From Timema cristinae (taxonomy: Eukaryota > Arthropoda > Insecta > Phasmatodea > Timematidae): a stretch of 64,000 nt of DNA. Every line of letters begins with the position of its first letter. The stretch's first letter is position 1. The DNA lies in the NCBI GenBank assembly GCA_039000515.1, contig JBCFYV010000001.1, positions 18,577,928-18,641,927 of the forward strand, given 5' to 3'. The notes under the pieces are model-generated. The model was not told the DNA's origin. It ran no database searches and worked only from the letters and a program-made list of their open reading frames with translations. Below are positions 35,329-47,199 of this stretch, in pieces. The position numbers were made by a program, and so were the translations under genes.

Positions 35329-35697
35329 GAGGTGAGTTGGAAGGATATGCAAGAAAGGGAAGTTATTATTAATTTTTACAGCAAAACATGTTTTTGGTCA
35401 AAATAAATCGAAGGTTTCATAAGTAGAAACACGGAGTTTAATTTTATTCACGTGATGATATAAACACTGGTTGAATATCTGTTATGAACATTGAGGTATT
35501 AGATGATTTTTGTTTAAATTAAGAAAAAAAGTTGTCATCAAATACCAGGACATCCTTAACTGAAATTCATGAACCGTTGATATCACCATGTGGAGAGAAT
35601 TAAACTAGGATATATATGTTTCTAATGGAACAATATTTTATGTATTTTGGCAAAAAATATATATATATATTTATTATTAAAACTTCACCCTACCTAA
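35329..35697. mobile_element. M1 foldback MITE, copy 6
   Basis: Left end CGAGGTGAGTTGGAAGGATA; left arm GTTTAATTTTATTCACGTGA (35438); right arm CGTTGATATCACCATGTGGA, GAGAATTAAACT (35575-35607); outer TTTTTACAGCAAAACATGTT; right end CTTCACCCTACCTAA. Both termini have lost the clear TTAA. Arms have diverged from each other. Confidence 0.75.
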
Positions 35698-36358
35698 AAG
35701 ACAAACAAACAATTATATAAAAGTAAGTATTGTAAAGTGTATTAGTATATAGTTTTCCGTAAAACTGTAAGTCGAGTTAAGGTTAAAACGGTAGGTCAAC
35801 TAGCAGTTCCCAGGATTAGGAAGATTCAGGTTGCCACTATTGTCCTAATAACAAATTACTTTAGTGTTCCAGGTTTTCCAGAACGAGTTCCCAATTTCCT
35901 GTCAGATTAGATTTAAGAAGTGTGGTAAAATTTCATTCTTCACTAGACTGACTAATTTTAAATCACGTCACTTATGTTTAAAACCGGATTTAAGATGGAT
36001 GGACAAATAGGCCCACATCTTTTGCCACTTCACAACCCTTAGGGTGATTAAAAAAATATTTAGAACAGCATGATTAATTATTGAGTTCTATTTTTCGTCT
36101 ACCTATAGATCTACTATTCCAAGCTTTTACTTAAAAGTGCCGATTTAACCAATATGTAGATATTTCTACTAGATTATGCCAAGGTCTCCCAGTTCTTTCG
36201 GTTTCGCAGGTGCGTGTCAATTTTTTTTAATCGCAGGAGGATGGAGAGAACAATCGTTAGGCTCACTGATTAATACTATTCATCGGGGATTTGGATGCTA
36301 TGTAGGGATTTTCAATGTTCATCACCCACTGATATGCTGGAACTCAAATATATAAAAT

Positions 36359-36602
36359 CAGTTTCGGTGGGTTGATGGCTTAAGCCGTCTTTTTTTGAAT
36401 ATACTAGACTGCCAAGGATAATGATATTGGGGTTTTAATCTCAATTGAATGGCTGAAGTTTTTTTTCCAAAATGATTTTACACTCTAATTCCATTCAAAT
36501 ATTGACACACTTTCTCCAAATTCAAGTTAACTCATGATTTACCCTTTAACGTAATCAACATATGGGCGTACGACCCTAACGGTTAGTGAGATATGGTGGT
36601 AA
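36359..36602 (+). mobile_element. Family A2 SINE, diverged
   Basis: CAGTTTCGGTGGGTTGATGG, ACTAGACTGCCAAGGATAAT, B box GGGGTTTTAATCTC, body TTTTCCAAAATGATTTTACA, tail CGTACGACCCTAACGGTTAG, TGAGATATGGTGGTAA. It is followed after only about 12 bases by a second copy in the same orientation. Confidence 0.75.
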
Positions 36603-36613
36603 AAATATGATTT

Positions 36614-36850
36614 TCGGACATGGCCTACGACTCTAATGTCGCAATAAATTAGACTGCTGATGACCGTGAGATCGTGGTTTGATCCTGGTCAGGTGTCTTG
36701 AGGGTGGTTTTCCAAAATGGGTCTCCACTTTCTCTCTTTCCGTACAGATGTGGGTGCACTTCTTCAAATCCAACCTACCTCATTTATATACAATTAGCTT
36801 GGTTATTGCATAAGCGTATACCCTGAATGGGTAGTAAGACGTATCGCTAA
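36614..36850 (+). mobile_element. Family A2 SINE, tandem neighbour
   Basis: ACATGGCCTACGACTCTAAT, TAGACTGCTGATGACCGTGA, B box GTGGTTTGATCCTGG, body GATGTGGGTGCACTTCTTCA, tail AAGCGTATACCCTGAATGGG, TAGTAAGACGTATCGCTAA and an A9 run. Head-to-tail with the previous copy. Confidence 0.8.
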
Positions 36851-37860
36851 AAAAAAAACTAAGATTGGCTTGAATTCATGGTATCAAAAGCTTTTGTTAA
36901 AAGGAAAGTTTATATGTGTGTTTTTTTTTATCTCCCTCGATTCCATTCGACTTTTGTGATTAACTAGGAGATTCATTGTTAAGGCAGTGGTACCATCTGA
37001 CAACAAAAAAAGTTCAGAATTTCCTACCATTCGTTCGGCAAAACCCCACGAAAAGGGAACTTGATTACTTCCAATTTTCAATGAACTTCAAGTTGTGCGT
37101 CTCTAAGCATTCAAATCTAAAGTAAGGGGTAGGTTCTCAAAAGCCCCTCTCACTCATTCTATGACTGTTCTTCATTCATCCAACCTCATTGTAACACATC
37201 AATACGTATTCAAACGTAATTTCCCTTTCACTTTTAATACTATTTAACACAATTTACTCCTTTTTTTTAATGTAGATCAAACAAATTAATTGGTAAAAGC
37301 AGACGCCCTATTCAATAAGTTACAACATTCACGTTTAGATAAAAAAAACAATCACATATAAAAAAGTTAAAACCGATATCTTTATAACCTAAACTTATTT
37401 CTTGTTCTTCTTTCACCAACGAAAACTATTTTCCGTTTCAGATAATTTTATGCTAATGTGACAAAGACTGGCTGTTTATTGAGAAAGTGTTTCTCATTCA
37501 AAGGTTCTTGAAATGTACCCTTTCCCTCATTCCACCCCATCTCCCGTCCCAACCCCCAACTCCTTATGGGAGCAGGTGCGGTGAAAGGGGAAGAAATAGG
37601 TTCGTTCAGTTCATCATTAGGATAATAATTAGTCTTGAGATTGTGTCAGAGGCAGTTGTGTAGGGGTGTTTTTTGGAATAGGGCTAGGGAGGGAGGATTA
37701 TTGATAAATGTTACCAGGGTCTCTGTAAGGGTGATATTTATGGTTAGCTTGAGGAAAATATCAAAACATGTTCCGTCTGGTATTGCATGGCACATGTATT
37801 AATTACTTAACATCCGCATGGATAGGAAAGTGGAATAAAATTCAGGTACATTTTTTAAAT

Positions 37861-38012
37861 ATGGTCTCTTGGATACGAGGAAGGTTGTGTTTCGAATTCC
37901 ATCCGGGTGAACAGAGATTTTTTTTCCCAAATGGTTTCCCACTTTTCCATTAAGAAAATGTGGGTGCATTACCTCTAAATAAACCACTTATTTTCTAACT
38001 CTTAAAGCGAGT
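37861..38012 (+). mobile_element. Family A SINE fragment
   Basis: ATGGTCTCTTGGATACGAGG, B box GTTTCGAATTCCATCCGGGT, body CAAATGGTTTCCCACTTTTC, AAATGTGGGTGCATTACCTC, then lost before the tail. Its head start is also cut. Confidence 0.65.
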
Positions 38013-38050
38013 CTCTAACAACCATAATTTTGAATGTATTTTCTTTTGCA

Positions 38051-38205
38051 CAGCTAGTCCTGTGATGAATATACTAGTAATGACATTCTAATATACAGCC
38101 AGTTCTTGTGATGAATGTACTAGTAATAACATTCAATATACAGCCAGTTCCTGTGATGAATGTACTAGTAATAACATTCAATACACAGCCAGTTCCTGTG
38201 ATGGA
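38051..38205 (+). repeat. 45-bp minisatellite, 3.4 units
   Basis: Units start CAG(C)CAGTTCCTGTGATGAA at 38051, 38096, 38141 and 38186 (last one partial). Units 2 and 3 differ at only a few positions; unit 1 is more diverged. Each unit contains ACTAGTAATAACATTCAATA. Confidence 0.9.
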
Positions 38206-41200
38206 GTGAAGGTGTTGCTTTTAGGGTCAGTTGGGGGCTTGGCAGACTGGTGTGCAATAGTACCTTCTGGCTCAATGAAGAAACTACGTCTCTCTCATGT
38301 CCCTAGTACACTTCTTCAGTGCTGTCTAGACATTACAACCAATTGTGGAACTGTTTAGTATATAACCAATCTTCAGGTTATTACTATTCGTACATCATAC
38401 AATTAACGTTTAGGATGGATATAGAGCGAGTGGGTAGTAAGACACAAACACACACAGTGAAAAAAAAACAGGATTTTTGAAAAAGCATGAATAAGTCTGC
38501 AGACATCTGTCAACACAAGAACATATTCTGTATAATCTATAATAGGATTTTGGTATGAAGGAACGTTTAAATACTACAAGCATATATTCTTGGTGCCAAC
38601 TTATATTACTATTTGATTTATTATTGGTATTATTTAGTAGACATTGATACAGACAATACCAAATTACAGCTGTTAATCATATGACGACGTATAAAAATTA
38701 ATATTTTTTACTATGTTTTATAACTGTCAAAATAATGTCTTCATTATTTAAATTGATTTTATTCTTCCTAGTACCAAAATTGCTTAAAGTTTAAACTAAA
38801 TAGTCTAAATTGTTTGATGGTGTATACAGACATCGAAAACTGATTTGTTTATAAGAGGTAGAGTTTAGAAAATGTAGGCAACACACCTTACACCCAATAG
38901 GCCTGTGTTCTAGTGATAGTAGGAAATCATTATATTATCTTATAATATGAGTCTTCAAAAACTAGGCCAGCGAGTACAGTAAAATATAATAGTTTTGTGG
39001 TACAAAATATTACATACTAGGTAAGTGCTTGACGTAAACTAGTTCTTGAAATTTTTTTGTTGTTTAACCAATTTTATTGGATGCCATAAGATCGAGAATC
39101 TTATCAACTATAAATATTAATAGATACAATATAGTTGTGAATAATCTTCACGGTCCACACACTTAAATAACCATTTATCTTTATAGACAAGTTTTAGAAA
39201 TTTAATATAATTACTTCTAATTCTAAAATTAAAATAATCATGTTAATACTATTTAAGAAAGTGTACCTATAGTTTACAAACATTGAATTAATTCAACATT
39301 CACTATACTATCCAACTTAACCTAATACAGCCCTTCCAAATATATTCTTAAGAGTAAAAGCCTTTATATTTGTTAAATAAAACCACCTAAGGTATCTACT
39401 GGGATAGGAGCAGAATACTATATATGCGTGGTGTTCTTTCATATCCATTCAAATACGCTACTAGTCGTTTATCCTAGGAAATTCAACCAGTCCTTAGTTA
39501 AAAGTTTAAAATAAACTTTCCTTTTCTTTCTGCTCAAATAAATTGTAACTTTTACAATAATTGCATGAGTTTTATACAAAGGATAGACAAAAAAAAATAT
39601 TTCCCGTTGCATGATATTTTTGTCTGACGTTTAATTTGTTTCAGGATATTAAGGCGTCATTTCCTTAAACTTTATTTCTTCTTCATAAAAAAAATCCTTC
39701 GTGATTCCTATATAATATTCAAAGACATGAAAAATAAAACTTTTCTTCATATTTCTTTTCTTTGTTTGGTAAACGTATGGATACCTTCTAGCAAAAGAAG
39801 GTATTGAGGAAACAAATATTTATAAACAGTTAAATATTAATATTGAAAAATATATAACACATTTTATATTTAAAAATTTTGGATTTTTCTTAACACATTG
39901 TAGGTGTTCTTTTTAAAAAAAATCTTTAAAAAAATTGGTTTGTTAGAACTTCGAAATTTACAGTCGAGAGGAATCGCATAATACATTTAAACGTCATATA
40001 TATTTCTAATTAAAGAAAATATTCATATATTCCCATAGTTCCCTTAGTCTTGTAAATAATTATTTTTAATGGAGATATTTTTTTAATTGCTTAATTCTCA
40101 GACTGCTTAGGTAAGCTCTTACTGGGGGTAGCACCGGTATTTCAATATAAAATATAAAATGAGAAAATCACATTTTAAATTATTGATTTCCAAATGAAAG
40201 CAAATAAATAGTTATTTAATCGTTTTGTGTATGGAAAAGCAGATGAGGGTAAGTATTAAAAGAGGTTAAAAGCAGCCTAGAGTTGAGAGCCGTGAGGGCA
40301 GGAAGTACTAAGGTTTCAAGCTTTGAGGAATCGAATATTCGAGTGTGTTTGTATCTGAATGTAACTTGATCTGCAACCCGCAAATTTTCCTCTCGAAATT
40401 CACCAAACTAATAGATGTTTATAAATGAAACTAGCTAATTAAACGTACACTTACGGCCAGATCTTAATGTTTACTTGGATGTGACTGTACAAGAGAGGAA
40501 AACAGCACTTAATAAAGTGTTTTGAAGTTTGTATTCATAGGTTTGATTAAAGGAAACGGAGGAAGGCAGGAAACGACTCGGAAAATTATTTCCTTATCAA
40601 AGTCAAAATGAATTCATGGTGCACAACATGTGATGCTAGAAATATTTCAAAACTCTAGAAAAAATTATAAAATATTCCGTTATTAAACTATCGTAGAAAT
40701 CTGTGTGTCGAGAACACTTTCCTTTAATAGAAATAGAGTAAGGGAAAAAGGGTTTAGGAAACAAAAGGGTGGTCTCCCTCATTTTGAATAATTTTGATAC
40801 TTTATTTATAAGCTCTTAATAGGTTTTAATATTAGGAGCTTTTCAGTGCAAGCTTTAATGCTAATCTACTGTCTAGTAAAGACAATTTGCGAAGGAAAAA
40901 TTTTATAGAGGGATAGGCATGTTTCGAAATTGATTTTAACATCGATTTATTTTTTTGTTGGAATTTTTTTTTTTATGAGGATCAATCATCTTTGATTTTA
41001 AAATAAATATTGTTGGTCATCTACCTTAAGAAATTACATTGATATAAAGACAACTTTAACGTGTTTATTGTAGTTAATTGACGTTTTACTAAATAATTAT
41101 CCAAACTTCCATACATTTGATAATATATTTATTTTTTCATAAATTTAGAGACATTCATTTTGTTTTTCCCCAAACTCAAAAAAGTTGGATTTCCAGTTCT

Positions 41201-42900
41201 GCCTGTACCTTAGCTATAGGCTAAACAATTTTAAGAATTTTTTCAAACCTTTTATTTATTTTTTATTTGTCATACCTCAAGGCTAAATAAAAGTTTTGAT
41301 CATAGTCATACATTTAAGGAAAGCTTACTGATACTCATATATTAAATACAGAATTTCTCAAAAATTGCTTTAATTATTTTGTTCAAAATGAATATCTAGA
41401 TAATGTTAAAGATGGTAAGCCACATTGAATGATTTTTTTTAAAAAGAAACACAAATTTAAAATGTTTATTCTTGCTAAAACATTTTAGAAAAGATGGACA
41501 GTGGCCAATGAACATATTAAAGAAATCCCCTAAATAAATATATATTAGAACAAATGTTTGTTACTCGAGAGAGAACAATTGAATTTTCAACAATTAAAAT
41601 AAGATATTAAATATAATTCAAAACTAACTTCTCCATCCTTAAAGAAACGGTAGAGAATCACCAACGCAAAGTTCCCTTTTCACAGAAAGAACCATTTAGG
41701 AAATATAAACGTTTTTTTCTTTTTTGCCGTCAACATTAATAAAATTTACTATATTAATTGTTTTATAGACATTATGATTATCTATAAAACTACAGCAGTG
41801 TGCCACATTATTTGAGACGTGAAAGTAAACCTAGTAGTTATTAAACTGTCAGACATGTCCTTTCGTATGAAAATTGGGGTATAGTCTATCTCATTGTTTA
41901 GAGAAGGATAGATAGTACTATAGAAAAGCCTGCTGGTGGTAACCTCTTGATATAAAGTGCACCCAAAATATTATATATACGGTATATTTAAAAAAAAAAA
42001 ACTGTGTTTTTGTCACGTCACATTTCCCGTTAAGGGTAGGAGGACGGTTTTATTATTATTATTATTATTAATTTATTATTATTCCCTAGCACATGGGAAG
42101 AATTGTCCCGCGAACAACCTCTAGACATTGTCTGCTTCTCAGACCGCCGAATTCCTCGTTAACGTTAGTAGAAATTAAGTGTGACTTTACGTGAGTTACA
42201 GGTAAATGTGTTCCAATCCCCACCTCCACCCACCATTTCTCTCGTCCGCTTTTGTTTTTCCTTTTATATTAGTTTCACTCTCCCTCATAATTTTGTTGTT
42301 GTTAATTCTTTGGGGGTTTTTTTCTAGGAGGAGGGGGGCCTGTTTTCATTCTCTTTTTTTTTTTACCTCCCCCGGTGTTGTTTCTTCCCGTTCTTTTGTC
42401 CTGATTGAAACGAAGTCCTGAGAACTGAGTCCCAAGAGCCACTTGGACTCTCCGTAGAAATGACCTTATTGTTGAGTTAGTTCTATTATGCATCTGAGAT
42501 GTATTATCCCTGGTATAATGTTTAACTTGGAGTCTTAAGAGGTTGCTTTAGACATATAAGAAGGGTTGCGAATTAAAACCTTTGTTCATTTACGCATATT
42601 AACTATTAATAAAAAAAACATTTTTTTATGTTATTTATTTAGTCTGAATTTAATATTTTCATGGTGCGCCGGGTCTTACTAAAGTCCAATTTTCAAAGAA
42701 AGGGCCTTAAGGAAATACAGTTTTTTATGATGGCCAACATTGATCATATTTGTCTATTTTATTATAACATTTTATAGCTATTGATAATATCTATCAAAGC
42801 TACGGGGGCAAATTATATGACTAGTCGTATGAATACTTGAAAATAGATCTAATAGCTTTTTCTAATCTTCATTATTAAGAACATTGAAAGTAAAAATATT
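38206..42900. other. 4.7 kb AT-rich sequence, nothing recognised
   Basis: Apart from a faint A/C-tail-like word (GAGTGGGTAGTAAGACAC, 38428-38445), an (ATT)n stretch at 42050-42070 and a T/C-rich block at 42200-42400, no repeats or coding remnants are seen. Open frames at 42206-42493 are low complexity. Confidence 0.5.
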
Positions 42901-42904
42901 CAGA

Positions 42905-43055
42905 TCATCTACGTACGAGTCTAGCTCGCGAGCCCAGCTTGGCTCGATTTCCAATTACTTAAACTAGTACGTGGGTGGAGTGTCACGAGCCGGGCTCTGC
43001 ATCGACAGCCGCGCCACTAGCTCACAATTAGCTCGTACGTGTGTTGAGGATACGA
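42905..43055. repeat. GC-rich imperfect palindromic segment
   Basis: CTACGTACGAG at 42910 is inverted relative to CTCGTACGTGTG at 43032-43043. Inside, CGAGCCCAGCTTGGCTCG, CACGAGCCGGGCTC and CACTAGCTCACAATTAGCTC build further inverted words around GAGCC. It lies about 100 bases upstream of the MADF remnant and could be the outer end or promoter region of that PIF/Harbinger relic, which is an inference. Confidence 0.5.
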
Positions 43056-43154
43056 GCCAGACTCTTGTATCCACACACAGACAGTGTGATTTTGCCAGTC
43101 ACAGGAAAAATATCAGCTTCCATATCCAAATCTTTCATAAGCCCTGAATTTTTG

Positions 43155-43491
43155 ACAAAGTTTTTAGAGGAGTATCATCAATTTCCGGTTCTGTGGCAAA
43201 GATTATTATAATAGAGGAAAGCGGGATAAGGCTTGGGAATCACCCGTGCAGTTTACGCGGGAGAATTTCACTGATGCAGACTTGGAGTTTATTAAACGTA
43301 AAAAGGTTGACAATATCTTGCTCTAGTGGCACACCGTTAAAAAATGCCCAACCGTAAAAAAGTGCGCCACCACCGGATAATAAAAGAAGTGGTGCATTGG
43401 AGGAAGATGTGTACAAGCCAACACTGTGGTACATCGATATGTTTGGTTCACCGCAAACCAAGAAAATCTCAGGAAAAGCAAAAGTAATTTA
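43155..43491 (+). pseudogene. MADF-domain protein relic (PIF/Harbinger accessory ORF)
   Basis: Three pieces in three frames give the hallmarks of a MADF (Myb/SANT-like DNA-binding) domain in order: FLEEYHQFPVLWQ (43161-43199), then YYNRGKRDKAWE with QFTREN (43204-43280), then EEDVYKPTLWY (near 43400-43434). MADF domains normally run from an acidic helix with LW, through a basic NR..R..AW stretch, to a late VYKP.W motif. The middle helix between AWE and QFTREN is shortened, and frameshifts and a TAG at 43324 break the gene. PIF/Harbinger elements commonly carry such a protein as a partner of the transposase, and a Harbinger transposase remnant lies opposite at 43590-43998, so I read both as one dead element. 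A host-derived MADF pseudogene is the alternative. Confidence 0.75.
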
Positions 43492-43589
43492 GAGGAAAAT
43501 ATTGAAGATGCTGTCGATGTCGATGAACTATAATCAAGAGTTTTGACATCAACAGAGGTAAATAATATGTACATATACTCGTATATTGC

Positions 43590-43998
43590 TAACTACATAA
43601 ATATAGTGAGAACACTAAAGAATTCATTTGACCTTGATCAACTTGAGGTGATATTAACGTGTAGAACCTTAGATCTTCAAACGACCTGCCTGTGGCCAGA
43701 AAATGAAGTCTCTCTATTAAATGTGCTTCAGGTGTTATAGCATTCTGAATCACAATATATTGTTTTGATATGATACTTTATCGATCAAATATTTTACACT
43801 CCATTCAGATATTCTAAAGTAATTATTACAGTCGTCAGGTTTATCATCTCTGATAAAGTTAGCTAAATTTAAATGTGTGAATCTTTTTCTTCGTAGCAAC
43901 CAGTTCTTTACCCACATTTTCCTCTCTTTATTTTTGATTCTCAGTAACACACCACGTTTGTCTAAAATGATCATCGATGCTGCAACTGGCTTCGACAA
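43590..43998 (-). pseudogene. PIF/Harbinger transposase relic, N-terminal part
   Basis: On the minus strand, an open stretch from ATG at 43998 contains KMWVKNWLLRRKRF, followed by the R-x-S-E-W / YLIDKVS region, the pattern at the start of HARBI1-like transposases. After a TGA near 43750 and a frameshift, the next frame reads LIERLHFLATGRSFEDLRF, then LISPQ (43738 down to about 43640), the conserved second block. The catalytic DDE half is not found before the MADF remnant, so the element is internally deleted. Convergent orientation towards the MADF remnant gives a two-gene PIF/Harbinger arrangement. Confidence 0.8.
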
Positions 43999-45769
43999 AC
44001 TCAGTGTAAATACTGAAATGTTTTAGTAAAGTTGCAAGTCCACTCGTGCTGGTGGTAGAACGTATGTGGTTAAATATTACCGACATGGATAGGCCACGTA
44101 ACTCAACATGTTAATTTTACTAATGCGTCCAAATTGATCATTAAAATATATAGTTGAAAAGGTTATTTAATGAAATTTTTTGTTTTGAATGTGCAGCTTG
44201 TGTAGACTGTAGAGTGTAGACAACACTAAACCGCATAACATAATATACCCAGCCTAAGCAGAGGGTCAGCTAATCCCAAATAATGACCTTCCCAGATAAA
44301 GCGGACACCAGCTTCCATGACTGGTCGGCACCTCTGGAATACATGGAAAATTTCTGATGACTATTTTTTAATAGATAGCCCCCTCTATCTCAAATTTTGT
44401 TAAAATTCCCTGCCAAAATGTTACTATGGACTCAAAATATCCTTCGTAATTTTCATAGTCGAATGACCAAGCGTGAATTTATCTCTCTAGTCACTCAATA
44501 ATACTGTTTAGAATGTTTATGTGCAGGAATAGACTAAGCCACCCCTCATATCTTGTATGTCTCGCGGCGTTAAAAAGAACTTGGACACGCAGAAAAACTA
44601 CGAGATGTCCTATAAGTTTTAAATAATTTTTTTTTAATGAGTTAAAAAGACGCCTACTGGAGTTCTTATAGTCTTAGACACCCAGTAATCTCGCGTTATT
44701 TTTTAAAAAAGTGACTTAATTTTTTTAATTGTGGTTTAACCAAAGTGGTGATGAAAGGTATTAAAATGTCTTAATAAATTCAAAATATTTAATTTAATGT
44801 TTTATAATACAATTAAAAATTATTAAAAGAAAGAATTTAGCTAATATTTAACGAAGTTTCAAAAGAAAATTTACCGTTCTGAGTGATAAAAAAATATGTA
44901 TACGTAGAGCTAAATTTACTAAAAAGAAATTATTGACATTTTTAAAAATCTCACAAAATAAAATTTCAATGATTTGACAATAAAAGTGACACCGTGACCA
45001 AAAATAAAATATAAATATTCACATAAATGGTATAGGTTGACGCAAATGGGTTTTTATCAGCATCAATCAATCAATCAATCAATCATGAGGGAATATGTTC
45101 AAGATATTAAGTTAAATTCAATGTATTGGAAATAATAAATGTGTAGAAAATTCAGTTTTAGCCTGATCGGTTAAATGTTGTTTTAGGCTCTGGGCAGAGG
45201 TGCAGACTCACAGACAGACGGCATCGTATGAATCACTCTTTCTGTTTCAGGGGGTCATGAAACGTCGACATTTATCAAAATATCAATTTTATTTTTTGAC
45301 GATAACTAAGGGGTCGAATAAAAGTGAAATCTCAACAAATGGCCCTCACAATGAGTCAGCGAAATATTTGATCAAAGTGAAATGAAAGTTAAAATACGAT
45401 TTAAAAATTTAAAACTTTTATATTAAAATTAATAACAGTGGATAAAAATTAATTACTGGTTATCCATCTATTATATTAATTGTTAATAAGTAGGATCATA
45501 AATAATCGGAAAAGAAATTGAGATTTTTAAATGGAAAAATTAAATAGTTACATATATTATTCCCTATATTAAAACTGAATCACTTCCACTTTGGTGTGAA
45601 ATATAATTTACTAACAATTTATTTAATATTACTTTCCCTACAAAAACACTAGATTACTAAATTAGATTTTCAAGCTAGTTTTGTTTTAGTGGTTTTAAAG
45701 TTAAAAACTGATTTGCCATAAGTATTAAAGCAATATGAACATATTTACATTAAAATATGTAACCCCCTT
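43999..45769. other. AT-rich sequence, nothing firm
   Basis: CCCAGATAAAGCGGACACCA near 44293-44312 recalls subterminal words of pogo/Tigger-type repeats, but no inverted partner was found. (ATCA)n at 45062-45085. An acceptor-like CTTTCTGTTTCAG ends at 45250 without a supporting exon. Confidence 0.4.
45062..45086. repeat. (ATCA)6 microsatellite
   Basis: Six tandem ATCA units. Confidence 0.9.
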
Positions 45770-46429
45770 TTAAGGTGGGAATGTAGGGAACGTAAAAAAT
45801 GGGTAGTCTTTTTGCCATTTTAAAATCAAATCTTTTTAGATCAAAATAAATCTAATATTTCTCTAGAAGAAACATAGGGTTTAATTTTCTTCACATTGTG
45901 AAATCAACAGTTGTTGAATATCTGTCAAGAATGTCCTGGAATCTAATGACAATTTTTCTCTTCATTTAAAAAGTTACCCACCTCTGTGTATTAGTTGGCT
46001 GACGCGCCAGTTTTGTGTAGGGCTAGACTGCCGAGGATGGAGAGATCTAGGCTCAAATCTTGGTCGGGTGAATTGGGGGTGGTTTTACCTAAATGGTTTT
46101 TCCACTCTTCCTCCACAAAAATACGAGCGTAATTCCTCTAATATCAATCTTCCCAATTCCTAATCAATTGGCGTAATTAGTACTTAAGTGTATAACCCAA
46201 ACGGGTAAAAGACGCGGTGCTAAATAAATAAATATATAATTTCAAACAGTTTTTCATCTAAAGTTTCTATGCTCATGACAGATATTGAACAACTATTGAG
46301 ATCACCACGTAAAGAAAATTAAGCTCTGGGTTTCTACTGGAGAAATATTTAATTTGAATTATTAAAAATAATTGCAATAAAAACTTCAAAAAAACACCTA
46401 TCATCGCGTCCTCTACACTGCTAACTTAA
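45770..46429. mobile_element. M1 foldback MITE, copy 7 (interrupted by a SINE)
   Basis: TTAAGGTGGGAATGTAGGGA at 45770 and CTACACTGCTAACTTAAG at 46413-46430 are the termini, with TTAA at each end. Left arm GGTTTAATTTTCTTCACATT, AATCAACAGTTGTTGAATAT (45879-45921); right arm CAGATATTGAACAACTATTG, AAGAAAATTAAGC (46278-46325). The central loop between them holds a family A1 SINE. Removing it leaves about 395 bp, the standard size. Confidence 0.85.
45976..46240 (+). mobile_element. Family A1 SINE inserted in the loop of M1 copy 7
   Basis: Head ACCCACCTCTGTGTATTAGT, TGGCTGACGCGC, B box (CTAGGCTCAAATC); body TTTTTCCACTCTTCCTCCAC; tail GTGTATAACCCAAACGGGTA, AAAGACGCGGTGCTAAATAA. Flanks TTTAAAAAGTT and TTTCAAACAGTT look like a worn target-site duplication. 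M1 sequence resumes immediately after (CATCTAAAGTTTCTATGC). Confidence 0.85.
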
Positions 46430-47199
46430 GGTTTTCTTCTTTAGATGTTAAGACATCAAAAAGTATGAGAAGAGGAGTTTCACAGAAGCCAAAGCTCGTC
46501 ATACCTTCCTAACAGATGAAAGGAGAAAATCCGTAGTAAATGTACGATCGTGTGGAACGCAAGTCCAAGCCAAATTCGGGAAATACTTCTCATCGAAAAA
46601 CCATTCACTTGCATGGAGATTTAAATGTTCTAGTTAGATTATTCGAGATCTACATTCACGACATATATCTTTCGACTGTTTGTTTAAAGTTTTTTTTTAT
46701 AACCAAGAAACAACTTTTAGTTTTTTTTATGATTAATTTATTTTTAAATTAATACAAAACTTTTTAACACCAATTTAACTTCTAAAATTAGGAAATGGCT
46801 TTGATCTTACCCGCTATCTATGGAAGAGTTTTAATACCAATTTAATCTGTAATTGAAAATGATTAGCGAACCAATAAGATCCAGGTGAGTTTGTAACAAC
46901 AAGTGTTTCTTCTGAAACGAAAGGTATCCCTTTTGTATTTCTATCCGTTAACTACTTCATTAAGGGTCTCGTCTTGGACAACGATATGGTAAAGTTTATT
47001 TTTTACGCACATTAAAATCCAAAACGACAAAGACGTCATGGAAAGAACTTATTTCCCTATTGATTAGATTTTATTTTTAACAGCTACATTTGGTCACGAG
47101 AATTTAACCAGTTATGCCATTTATTTCCCTTCTGAGCTATCCAGAGTCTTTAGAAATGTTGAACATATTAATTTCTTTTTTGTATACCTGGTATGCGTC

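Noticed and set aside
44280..44330. Pogo/Tigger-type terminal sequence (AGATAAAGCGGACACC)
   Set aside because: Only one short word matches memory of such elements and no inverted partner or TA duplication was found.
9900..46000. CRISPR arrays, bacterial operons, ribosome binding sites or riboswitches
   Set aside because: The composition, SINEs, microsatellites and transposon types are those of an animal genome; the tandem repeats present lack the repeat-spacer structure of CRISPR.
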